18,157 nucleotides of DNA, from the NCBI GenBank assembly GCA_034433305.1, contig DAOUAM010000015.1, positions 1-18,157 of the forward strand, given 5' to 3'. Positions 5,989-11,921 of this stretch are shown in pieces. The position numbers and the translations under genes were made by a program. The first letter of the stretch is position 1. Every line of letters begins with the position of its first letter. Source of the stretch: DAOUAM01 sp034433305 (lineage in GTDB: Bacteria > Chloroflexota > Dehalococcoidia > Lucifugimonadales > DAOUAM01). The notes under the pieces are model-generated. The model saw only the letters and a program-made list of their open reading frames with translations. It was not told where the DNA came from and did not search any database.

Positions 5989-6816
5989 ATGCTCACCAAG
6001 CGCATCATCCCCTGCCTGGACGTGGACCGCGGACGCGTGGTCAAGGGCATCAGCTTCGTGGACCTGCGGGACGCTGGCAGCCCCGCCGAGCTTGCCAGCC
6101 TCTATAACGCCGAAGGCGCCGATGAGCTGGTCTTCCTGGACATCACCGCCAGCGCCGATGCCCGCGATACCATGGTGGACGTGGTCCGCCAGGTGTCCGA
6201 GCGCGTCTTCATACCCCTCACGGTGGGCGGCGGGCTGCGCAAGCTGGAGGACATGCGCCGCATGCTGGAGGCCGGGGCCGACAAGGTGTCCATCAACACC
6301 GCCGCCGTGCAGGACCCCCAGCTTATCGCCAGGGCCTCGGACTACTTCGGCTGCCAGTTCATCGTGGTTGCCATTGACGTCAAGGCTATCGCCCCCAGCG
6401 CCGGCGGGCCGCCAGCGCCCCAGGCCGATGGCGCGCTGGCGCTGGACGAAGGCTCCCGCTGGGAGGTGTACACTCACGGGGGCCGCCGACGCACCGGCAT
6501 AGACGCCCTCAAGTGGGCCTGGCTGGCCGCGAGACTGGGCGCCGGCGAACTTCTGGTCACCAGCATGGACACCGATGGCCGCCAGACAGGCTACGACCTG
6601 GAACTGCTGCGGGCCATCTCCGAGAGCGTGCCCGTGCCGGTCATAGCCAGCGGCGGCGCCGGCACCCTGGAGCACCTCTACCAGGCCATCACCGTAGGCA
6701 AGGCCGATGCGGTGCTGGCCGCCAGCATCTTTCACTACGGCACCTATCGTATCGCCCAGGTCAAGGAGTACCTGGCCAGCAGAGGCATACCCGTACGTCC
6801 CATCACAGGAGCATAG
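5989..6816 (+). CDS. hisF: Imidazole glycerol phosphate synthase, cyclase subunit HisF
   Basis: This 275-residue (beta-alpha)8 barrel joins ammonia from HisH to PRFAR, giving IGP and AICAR. Catalytic Asp11 is in IIPCLDVDRGRVVKG and Asp130 in VVAIDVK. Phosphate loops are VGGGLRK (79-85) and ASGGAG near residue 220. Usual HisF is 251-258 residues. The extra length is one insertion after Asp130, about residues 133-152, rich in Ala, Gly and Pro, before the conserved WEVYTHGGRRRTG loop. That loop closes over the active site at the top of the barrel, so the insertion sits near the substrate entrance. The start ATG lies 15 nt after the methyltransferase stop. It works with HisH encoded upstream. Confidence 0.96.
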   Translation: MLTKRIIPCLDVDRGRVVKGISFVDLRDAGSPAELASLYNAEGADELVFLDITASADARDTMVDVVRQVSERVFIPLTVGGGLRKLEDMRRMLEAGADKVSINTAAVQDPQLIARASDYFGCQFIVVAIDVKAIAPSAGGPPAPQADGALALDEGSRWEVYTHGGRRRTGIDALKWAWLAARLGAGELLVTSMDTDGRQTGYDLELLRAISESVPVPVIASGGAGTLEHLYQAITVGKADAVLAASIFHYGTYRIAQVKEYLASRGIPVRPITGA

Positions 6817-6818
6817 CC

Positions 6819-7469
6819 ATGACCACGCCCAACGGCCCGTCCACAGAAGGCCCCAGAGTCCGTCTGGACGAGAAAGGCCTGGTGCCAGCCATAGCCCAGA
6901 ACGCCACCACGGGCGAGGTTATCATGCTGGGCTACATGAGTCCCGGGGCGCTGAAGCGCACCCTGGAGGGCGGCGATGTCTGGTTCTACAGCCGCAGCCG
7001 CGCCGACCTGTGGCACAAGGGCGAGGTCTCCGGCAACTTTATGCACGTCAAATCGGCCTCCCTGGACTGCGATGGCGACGTCATTCTGCTGCAGGTGGAG
7101 CCTGACGGCCCCATCTGCCACACCGGCCAGCCCACCTGCTTTTTCACCCCCATATCTGAGCTACCCGAGTTTGTCCACCCGGAAAGGGGGCCTGGCGTCC
7201 TGGAGGAGCTTTTCGCGCTGGTGCAGGACCGCAAACGCCAGATGCCCGAGGGCAGCTACACCACGCGGCTCTTCAGGGAAGGCGTGGACCGCATCGCCCA
7301 GAAGGTCATAGAAGAGGCGGGCGAGGCCGCCATCGCCGGCGTCAAGGGCGACGGCCAGCAGCTTGTGCGGGAGCTTGCCGACCTGCTGTACCACAGCCTG
7401 GTGCTGCTATCGGCGGCCGGCGTCAAGCCCGAGGACGTGTGGCAGGAGCTCAGGCAGCGGCGGAAGTGA
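6819..7469 (+). CDS. hisI: Bifunctional PR-AMP cyclohydrolase / PR-ATP pyrophosphohydrolase HisIE
   Basis: This 216-residue fusion performs the second and third steps of histidine synthesis. Residues 14-118 are HisI: SLDCDGD (81-87) holds the metal-binding aspartates, and Cys84, Cys100 and Cys107 bind zinc (PICHTGQPTCFF). Residues 125-216 are HisE, a MazG-like helical domain with EEAGE (165-169) and the metal site around ELADLLYH (185-192). The start at 6819 is chosen because AGGAG precedes it and it lies 2 nt after the hisF stop; the open frame further upstream lies inside hisF. The fused form is common in many bacteria. It is the last his gene in the window; hisG, D, B and C are not present here. 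Confidence 0.96.
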   Translation: MTTPNGPSTEGPRVRLDEKGLVPAIAQNATTGEVIMLGYMSPGALKRTLEGGDVWFYSRSRADLWHKGEVSGNFMHVKSASLDCDGDVILLQVEPDGPICHTGQPTCFFTPISELPEFVHPERGPGVLEELFALVQDRKRQMPEGSYTTRLFREGVDRIAQKVIEEAGEAAIAGVKGDGQQLVRELADLLYHSLVLLSAAGVKPEDVWQELRQRRK

Positions 7470-7550
7470 GACCGGGCCGAAAAGATAGTCCCAGTGTGCC
7501 CTGCGGATGCCGTTTCCGTGATATGGTGGAAGTGCGCGCAAGCACCGGTT

Positions 7551-7583
7551 GGCCCATCGTGGCCGCTCCAGAGAAAATGGGCC
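7551..7583 (+). other. Inverted repeat after the his operon
   Basis: GGCCCAT at 7551-7557 pairs perfectly with ATGGGCC at 7577-7583 around a 19-nt loop. It lies 81 nt after hisIE and about 60 nt before the cupin gene. The following sequence has no real T-run, so it is at best a weak terminator or a leader structure. The rest of 7470-7644 shows no clear promoter. Confidence 0.25.
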
Positions 7584-7644
7584 GCCTTGTTCTACGGGAG
7601 AGGACATAACCGTCTGGCCTCATCGTGCGGAAAGGGAGGAACTT

Positions 7645-8136
7645 ATGAGTGATAAGGCATTCTTGCTCGGACCAGGCGAAGGCGAAACGGTCTGGTCGCT
7701 AGGCGGTCGCTTCACGGTCAAACTCCGTGGAGCCGACATTGACAACCACTTCTCAGTGATCGAGGCCCTCGCTTTCCAGACCACCGAGCCGCCTCTCCAT
7801 ATCCATCACGCGGAACACGAAGCGTGGTACGTCATAGAAGGCCACATGACGTTCTATGTAGCTGGAGAGAAACTGGAAGCTGGCCCAGGGGCCTTCGTGT
7901 TCGGGCCACGTGGCATCCCCCATACATTTACGGTGGACGTCGAGCCAACCCGGGGGCTTGTGTTCTCCTCGCCCGCCGGGTTCGAGCGCTTTGCCCTTGA
8001 ATTGGGACACCCGGTTCCCGGTCCCAGCGACGTTCCTCCCGCAGGACTGGCTATGCCTGACCCGGAAATCCTCGGCCAAGTAGCAGAACGGTACAGAATA
8101 GAGATCGTCGGTCCGCCTGTTCGGGCAGCCAGCTAG
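7645..8136 (+). CDS. Single-domain cupin protein
   Basis: A 163-residue protein with one beta-barrel cupin domain. Motif 1 is HIHHAEHEAWYVIEG (52-66), fitting HxH(x)4E(x)6G with metal ligands His52, His54 and Glu59. Motif 2 is GPRGIPHTF (87-95), giving His93. The final Asn of the classical motif is lost. A C-terminal helix (around residues 130-160, PDPEILGQVAERYRIEIVGPP) follows. The start at 7645 is chosen for the AGGGAGGA just upstream. Relatives include quercetin-dioxygenase-like and uncharacterised metal cupins, so an oxygenase or isomerase role is possible, but the substrate is unknown. It stands apart from the his operon by 175 bp, and a hairpin follows the stop. Confidence 0.88.
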   Translation: MSDKAFLLGPGEGETVWSLGGRFTVKLRGADIDNHFSVIEALAFQTTEPPLHIHHAEHEAWYVIEGHMTFYVAGEKLEAGPGAFVFGPRGIPHTFTVDVEPTRGLVFSSPAGFERFALELGHPVPGPSDVPPAGLAMPDPEILGQVAERYRIEIVGPPVRAAS

Positions 8137-8161
8137 CAGCTTCTTGCGCTCCATAGCATCT

Positions 8162-8178
8162 GGAGGGGAAAACCCTCC
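8162..8178 (+). terminator. Weak hairpin terminator after the cupin gene
   Basis: GGAGGG (8162-8167), loop GAAAA, CCCTCC (8173-8178), followed by TTCCCTCTGCCTT. The stem is only 6 bp and the tail is pyrimidine-rich but not a pure T-run. It lies between two convergent genes and fits termination of the cupin transcript. Confidence 0.4.
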
Positions 8179-8270
8179 TTCCCTCTGCCTTCAAAGGGGC
8201 ATGAGCATGGGAGTGCTGCTCCTTGCGCAAGCAGAGAACTGTCGCGAGCCACAGGCCAGGGCTGCGCGGC

Positions 8271-9203
8271 TCAGGCGGTCTGGCCCTCTTTGTCCGAGGG
8301 CCTGGCCTCGTAGCCGTGGCCCGGCAGGGGCCTCTCCTGGGCGCCCATGGCGTGCTTCATGGCGGCGATGGCGACTTCGATCTGCTCGTCCTCGGGTTGG
8401 CGCGTGGTCAGCGCCTGCAGCGCCAGGTTGGGGCCTGTCATGATGCGGACGAAGATGTTGCCAGAGTAGAAGCCGCTAAAACGGATTAACTCGTAGCTGA
8501 TGGCCGCAATGACCGGGACCAGCAGGACCCGCGAGGCGACGAGCCACCACAGCGGCTCTCGGCCGGTAAAGGCGAACACCAGCACGGCCACCACCATCAC
8601 CGTCAGCAGGAAGGACGTGCCACACCTGGGGTGGGCCGTGGGGTACTTGCGCACCGCAGACACCTCCAGCGGGTCGCCGTTCTCCTGGGCGTGGACGGTC
8701 ATGTGCTCCGCGCCGTGGTACATGAACACCCGCTTGATGTCGCGCATGGTGCCGATGAGGACGATGTAGCCCAGGAACAGCCCCAGCCTGATGACGCCTT
8801 CCGCGATGTTGCTGGCCAGCTCTGACCCCAGCCTGCCCTCCAGGCCGCGGCTGGCGAACACAGGCACCAGGAAGAAGAGGCCGATGGCGAAGATGAGGGA
8901 GAAGGCCACCATGAGGGCCATGGAGCCTTTGCCCACCTCCTCGCCCTGGCCCTCGGCGCTGACGTTGGCCGAGAAGCTCAGCGCCCACATGCCCAGGGAA
9001 AGGGTCTCAATGAGGACGATGACACCACGCACCAGGGGCCAGCACCGCAGCGGGCCGATGAATAGCGGGCCTAGCGGGCGCTCCTGGATGGCGATGCTCC
9101 CGTCCGGGCGGCGCACAGCCACCGAGGCACGCCTCGGCCCCCGGATCATCACTCCTTCCAGGACTGCCTGCCCGCCGTAGGTGGGGCCCCTTTCAGCGCT
9201 CAT
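8271..9203 (-). CDS. DUF1385 (YqhQ-like) membrane protein
   Basis: A 310-residue integral membrane protein of the DUF1385 family. Family signatures are clear: GGQAVLEGVMIRGP (10-23), YHGAEHMTV (162-170) with conserved His and Glu, and HPRCGTSFLL (191-200). Hydrophobic segments lie at about 57-78, 96-117, 138-153, 198-213 and 219-238. The C-terminus (265-310) is charged and cytoplasm-like. The biochemical role is not established; in Bacillus the relative is YqhQ. The gene follows rpmE after a strong hairpin (9232-9265), so it probably depends on read-through or its own promoter. GGAGAGGG lies directly before the ATG at 9203. Confidence 0.93.
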   Translation of the reverse strand: MSAERGPTYGGQAVLEGVMIRGPRRASVAVRRPDGSIAIQERPLGPLFIGPLRCWPLVRGVIVLIETLSLGMWALSFSANVSAEGQGEEVGKGSMALMVAFSLIFAIGLFFLVPVFASRGLEGRLGSELASNIAEGVIRLGLFLGYIVLIGTMRDIKRVFMYHGAEHMTVHAQENGDPLEVSAVRKYPTAHPRCGTSFLLTVMVVAVLVFAFTGREPLWWLVASRVLLVPVIAAISYELIRFSGFYSGNIFVRIMTGPNLALQALTTRQPEDEQIEVAIAAMKHAMGAQERPLPGHGYEARPSDKEGQTA

Positions 9204-9231
9204 CCCTCTCCAGTCCGAAAGTGCGAATAGA

Positions 9232-9265
9232 CGAAACAGGGGTGAGGACTCTCACCCCTGTTTCG
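9232..9265 (-). terminator. 15-bp perfect hairpin after rpmE
   Basis: CGAAACAGGGGTGAG (9232-9246), a 4-nt loop, and its exact complement (9251-9265). Read on the minus strand it begins 19 nt after the rpmE stop and is followed by TCTATTCGCACTTT, a moderately T-rich tract. It is the strongest stem in the window and most likely ends the rplU-rpmA-rpmE transcript or stabilises its 3' end, lowering DUF1385 expression. Confidence 0.75.
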
Positions 9266-9284
9266 CCTTCAGTCGCCGCTAGCA

Positions 9285-9488
9285 CTAGCTGAGCTTGTAC
9301 CTGCGCTTGAGCCGCTCCACCCGACCTTCGGTGTCAACGATACGCTGCTCACCGGTGAAGAACGGGTGGCACTTGCTGCAAATCTCCACTCTCAGCACAG
9401 GCTTGGTGGAGCCTGTGACATAGGTATTGCCGCAGGAGCAGACCACCTGCGCATTGGGATAGTACTTGGGATGGATTTCCGTCTTCAT
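9285..9488 (-). CDS. rpmE: Ribosomal protein L31 (zinc-binding form)
   Basis: This 67-residue large-subunit protein bridges the 50S and 30S subunits. It is the C+ form: Cys17 and Cys19 in VVCSCGN plus Cys37 and Cys40 in EICSKCHPF can bind zinc, so supply of zinc may affect its use. The start at 9488 (MKTEIHPKYYPN) is the family start; the open frame extends upstream through rpmA but that is a shadow. The start codon overlaps the rpmA stop as TGATG, indicating translational coupling. The hairpin at 9232-9265 follows. Confidence 0.97.
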   Translation of the reverse strand: MKTEIHPKYYPNAQVVCSCGNTYVTGSTKPVLRVEICSKCHPFFTGEQRIVDTEGRVERLKRRYKLS

Positions 9489-9763
9489 CAGCCTGTTACC
9501 TGTTCTTGTGGGACGGGATATACGCTGGCCTGCTTTCTGTCGCGGGAGGCGTGCTCGAACTTGACCACGCCATCCACCAGTGCAAATAGCGTGTGGTCCC
9601 GGGCCACCCCGACATTGTTGCCAGGGCGGATCCTTGTGCCGCGCTGCCGCACGATAATAGAGCCTGCGTTCACCCACTCGGAATCGAAGCGCTTCACGCC
9701 AAGGCGCTTGGCGTTACTGTCGCGCCCGTTCTTGGTGCTGCCTCCGCCTTTCTTATGGGCCAT
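9488..9763 (-). CDS. rpmA: Ribosomal protein L27
   Basis: This 91-residue protein sits near the peptidyl-transferase centre, and its N-terminal tail touches tRNA. It begins MAHKKGGGSTKNGRDS, the mature form, without the cleavable N-terminal extension known from Firmicutes. In keeping with that, no Prp (YsxB) protease gene lies between rplU and rpmA. The core RQRGTRIRPGNNVGVARDHTLF (39-60) is intact. TTGGAG lies about 7 nt before the start. It is placed 24 nt after rplU, with a hairpin in between, and overlaps rpmE. Confidence 0.97.
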   Translation of the reverse strand: MAHKKGGGSTKNGRDSNAKRLGVKRFDSEWVNAGSIIVRQRGTRIRPGNNVGVARDHTLFALVDGVVKFEHASRDRKQASVYPVPQEQVTG

Positions 9764-9780
9764 GGGAATGCTCCAATCGG

Positions 9781-9806
9781 CGACATCTCACTGGAGTGAG
9801 ATGTCG
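9781..9806 (-). promoter_or_regulatory. Hairpin across the rplU stop and rplU-rpmA spacer
   Basis: CGACATCTCACT (9781-9792) and its exact complement (9795-9806) form a 12-bp stem with the minimal GG between them. The rplU stop codon lies within the stem, and the rpmA ribosome-binding site is a few bases beyond it. Without a T-run it is not a normal terminator. It could be an RNA-processing or stability site or could tune rpmA translation. Confidence 0.5.
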
Positions 9807-10108
9807 GTAACCTTCAGGTCGGTATATGACTGGCGGTGCCCCCTCTTGCGGCGGTACCTGGTCTTGGCCTTGTACTTGAAGACGATGACCTTCTCGCCAC
9901 GGCCGGAGCCTACCACCTCGGCCTTCACCCTGGCCCCAGGCACAGTAGGGCTACCCAGGGTCACCGTGCCATCGTGGGACACCAGCAGCACCTCGTCCAG
10001 CTCAACAAAGTCGCCCGCGTCGGCGGGCAGGGCCTCCACCCTGATGGTGTCACCGGGCTGGACCCGGTACTGCTTGCCACCTGTCTTTACAATCGCGTAA
10101 CTTGCCAT
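9788..10108 (-). CDS. rplU: Ribosomal protein L21
   Basis: This 106-residue protein of the large subunit binds 23S rRNA. It begins MASYAIVKTGGKQYRV, the family start. An in-frame TTG two codons upstream (10114) is possible but less likely, because transcription should begin near 10123. The C-terminal signature KYKAKTRYRRKRGHRQ (79-94) is intact, with length close to the usual 103 residues. It leads the rplU-rpmA-rpmE operon behind a strong promoter at 10130-10158. Confidence 0.97.
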   Translation of the reverse strand: MASYAIVKTGGKQYRVQPGDTIRVEALPADAGDFVELDEVLLVSHDGTVTLGSPTVPGARVKAEVVGSGRGEKVIVFKYKAKTRYRRKRGHRQSYTDLKVTDISLQ

Positions 10109-10129
10109 CTTCAAAGCTCTCGTCTTTTT

Positions 10130-10158
10130 ATTTTACGCCGCGCGGCGAAGGGCGTCAA
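10130..10158 (-). promoter_or_regulatory. Promoter of rplU-rpmA-rpmE with palindrome in the spacer
   Basis: On the minus strand: -35 TTGACG (10158-10153), 17-bp spacer, -10 TAAAAT (10135-10130); each hexamer matches the consensus at five of six positions. The spacer contains a perfect 12-bp palindrome CGCCGCGCGGCG (10136-10147). The start point would be near 10123, 15 nt before the rplU ATG. The palindrome may be an operator or simply GC-rich spacer DNA. Confidence 0.8.
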
Positions 10159-10227
10159 GGCACATGGGTACCCTGCGCACCAACCTGTGTACGTACAGCC
10201 ATCGTGCCCGCGGCGGGCAGCGTGGGG

Positions 10228-10368
10228 CTAGCCTGTCCCTATGCGGAAGACTTTTGTCCCACAAACAGGGCATGTACCTTGCGTAGCCGGGCGGCCGTTC
10301 TTGAGTGTTATGTTCTGCGGGTTGCTGATCTCCCGCTTCGACCTGCACTTGAAGCAGTACGCCTCCAT
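10228..10368 (-). CDS. DUF5679-type zinc-ribbon microprotein
   Basis: A 46-residue protein: MEAYCFKCRSKREI, then NPQNITLKNGRPATQGT, then CPVCGTKVFRIGTG. Cys5 and Cys8 with Cys33 and Cys36 form two CxxC knuckles of a zinc ribbon, and the GRPATxGTCPVCGTK segment matches, from memory, the DUF5679 family seen in Chloroflexota and archaea. GAGGAGG lies 8 nt before the ATG, and a promoter lies at 10401-10429, so the gene is clearly real despite its size. The function is unknown; nucleic-acid or ribosome binding is a reasonable guess given its position between truB and rplU. The family naming could be wrong in detail, but a zinc-ribbon protein is certain from the sequence. Confidence 0.9.
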   Translation of the reverse strand: MEAYCFKCRSKREISNPQNITLKNGRPATQGTCPVCGTKVFRIGTG

Positions 10369-10400
10369 CTGGGCCCCTCCTCTAGCTAGGTGTAGGTAGA

Positions 10401-10429
10401 ACAATATACCTTGACTCTAGTTCTGTCAA
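10401..10429 (-). promoter_or_regulatory. Promoter of the zinc-ribbon microprotein gene
   Basis: On the minus strand there is a perfect -35 TTGACA (10429-10424). The -10 is either TATATT at 10408-10403 (15-bp spacing) or TATTGT at 10406-10401 (17-bp spacing). The leader would be about 25 nt and ends in the GAGGAGG site. The plus-strand TTGAC at 10411-10415 is its inverted mate. Confidence 0.7.
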
Positions 10430-10485
10430 TACAAGCAGGCCAGTACGGAGTACTCCAGAGTAGAACACGGCATCACGCAGGCCAA

Positions 10486-11493
10486 TCACGCGTTGCCCCG
10501 CTGGGCGCCCTCATACCTTGGATAGCTCAGGTTGAACACCTTCTCCGGCTGCCACTGGCCCGTGGAGGCGTTAAAGACCATTATGGCGACGAAGCGGCCA
10601 TCGGCGCTGTACACGCGGCACTCTTCGTTGGGCCTGGAGAAGGGAAGGCCGAACCCGGGTGGCACAGCCTGCCCCTGCCTTATCATCTCCTCCAGCCGCT
10701 TGCCGGCGATGACGGCCCGCAGGTGCTGCAACACCGTGTCAGGCCCGTGGAGCACGTCCTGCCAGGTGTCCTGGGCCAACCGCTGCTCCGCCTCGGCCAG
10801 GGAGAGGGCGTCGGCCAGCTTGAAAGGGCCGGTGCGGAGCCGGACCAGTCCCTTGAGATGGCCGCCGCAGCCCAGGGCCTCGCCCAGGTCGTGGGCCAGG
10901 GAGCGCATGTAGAACCCCCGGCCGCAGCTTACCTCCAGCGTAGCCTGGGGAGGGGACCAGTCCACCAGCTTTATGGCCAGCACTTCCACCTTGCGAGGCT
11001 CACGCTCCACCTCCACGCCGGCGCGGGCCAGCTCATACAGCCGCTTGCCCTGCCACTTGAGGGCGCTGTACATGGGCGGCACCTGCTCTATGACGCCCTT
11101 GAAGGCTTCCAGGGCGCGCTGAATGCCCTCGGCTGTGACGTGGGAGCAGTCCCGCCGCGCCGTCACCTCGCCCAGGGCATCGTAGGTGTTGGTGCTGACG
11201 CCCAGTTCCACGGTGCCACGGTAGTCCTTGGTGCCGTTGACCAGGTACTCCATGACGCGGGTGGCCTGGCCAAAGCACACGGGCACCACGCCTGTAGCCA
11301 CGGGGTCCAGCGTGCCGCCGTGGCCCACGTGCTTCTGCTTGCTGGCCTTCTTCAGGCGGCGCACCAGGTCCATGGACGTCATGCCCTGGGGCTTGTCCAC
11401 GTTGAGTATGCCATCTATGGTGGCCTCGCGGCCTGCATCGCCCGATGAGCGGCCAGGCCAGTCGGGGCCTTTGATAGATACACGGGGCGACAC
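10486..11493 (-). CDS. truB: tRNA pseudouridine-55 synthase TruB
   Basis: This 335-residue enzyme converts U55 to pseudouridine in the T-loop of tRNAs. Catalytic Asp63 lies in GHGGTLDPVATGV (58-69). The fold starts at IDGILNVDKPQGMTS (26-40), with YSALKWQGKRLYELAR and CGRGFYMRSLAHDLG as further family motifs. The C-terminal 60 residues (VIAGKRLEEM through NLSYPRYEG) look like the PUA-like tail. The GTG at 11493 is the only plausible start. It gives a 25-residue N-terminal extension and lies 2 nt after the rbfA stop, so the genes are coupled. It is the last gene of the nusA operon. No strong terminator follows; a 10-bp palindrome lies at 10447-10456. Confidence 0.96.
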   Translation of the reverse strand: MSPRVSIKGPDWPGRSSGDAGREATIDGILNVDKPQGMTSMDLVRRLKKASKQKHVGHGGTLDPVATGVVPVCFGQATRVMEYLVNGTKDYRGTVELGVSTNTYDALGEVTARRDCSHVTAEGIQRALEAFKGVIEQVPPMYSALKWQGKRLYELARAGVEVEREPRKVEVLAIKLVDWSPPQATLEVSCGRGFYMRSLAHDLGEALGCGGHLKGLVRLRTGPFKLADALSLAEAEQRLAQDTWQDVLHGPDTVLQHLRAVIAGKRLEEMIRQGQAVPPGFGLPFSRPNEECRVYSADGRFVAIMVFNASTGQWQPEKVFNLSYPRYEGAQRGNA

Positions 11494-11495
11494 GG

Positions 11496-11870
11496 CTAGC
11501 TGGGCGCTCCTTTTTCCGAGTCAGCGGGGCCTGAGGTGACCTGCCGGATCTTCTCCAGCAGCTCAGCGCCGCGCTCGATGGACTCGTCCAGGTAGAAGTC
11601 CAGGGCTGGCACCGTTTTGAGGGCCAGGTTCTCTCTCATGCTCCTGTGGATGAAGCCCGAAGCGGACTTGAGGGCCTGCAAGGTGCTGCGCTTGGCCTGC
11701 TCGTCGCCCAGCACGCTGACGTACACGCGGGCATGGCGCAGGTCCGGCGACGTGTCCACCTCAGTGATGCTCACCATGGAGGAAAGCCTGGGGTCCTTGA
11801 GTTCGCCCACCAGCAGGCGGCTGATTTCCTGGCGTAGAAGGACGTTGATGCGGTCCAGACGGCGGGTCAT
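11496..11870 (-). CDS. rbfA: Ribosome-binding factor A
   Basis: This 124-residue KH-fold protein helps mature the 5' end of 16S rRNA in the 30S subunit. Signatures are RRLDRINVLLRQEISRLL (3-20), LKDPRLSSMVSITEVDTSPDL (24-44) and ARVYVSVLGD (47-56), ending with the VPALDFYLDESIERGAELLEKI type tail (87-108). The length is typical. GAGGT lies about 7 nt before the ATG. It sits 51 nt downstream of infB and 2 nt upstream of truB, in the usual order. Confidence 0.97.
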   Translation of the reverse strand: MTRRLDRINVLLRQEISRLLVGELKDPRLSSMVSITEVDTSPDLRHARVYVSVLGDEQAKRSTLQALKSASGFIHRSMRENLALKTVPALDFYLDESIERGAELLEKIRQVTSGPADSEKGAPS

Positions 11871-11921
11871 GTGGGGACCTCGTTCCAGAGATTCGGAAAC
11901 GGCCGTGGCGTTGAGGGGCTC

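Noticed and set aside
5503..6735. 410-residue minus-strand frame across the methyltransferase and hisF
   Set aside because: It is antisense to two well-identified genes and has typical His/Gly/Ala-rich shadow composition.
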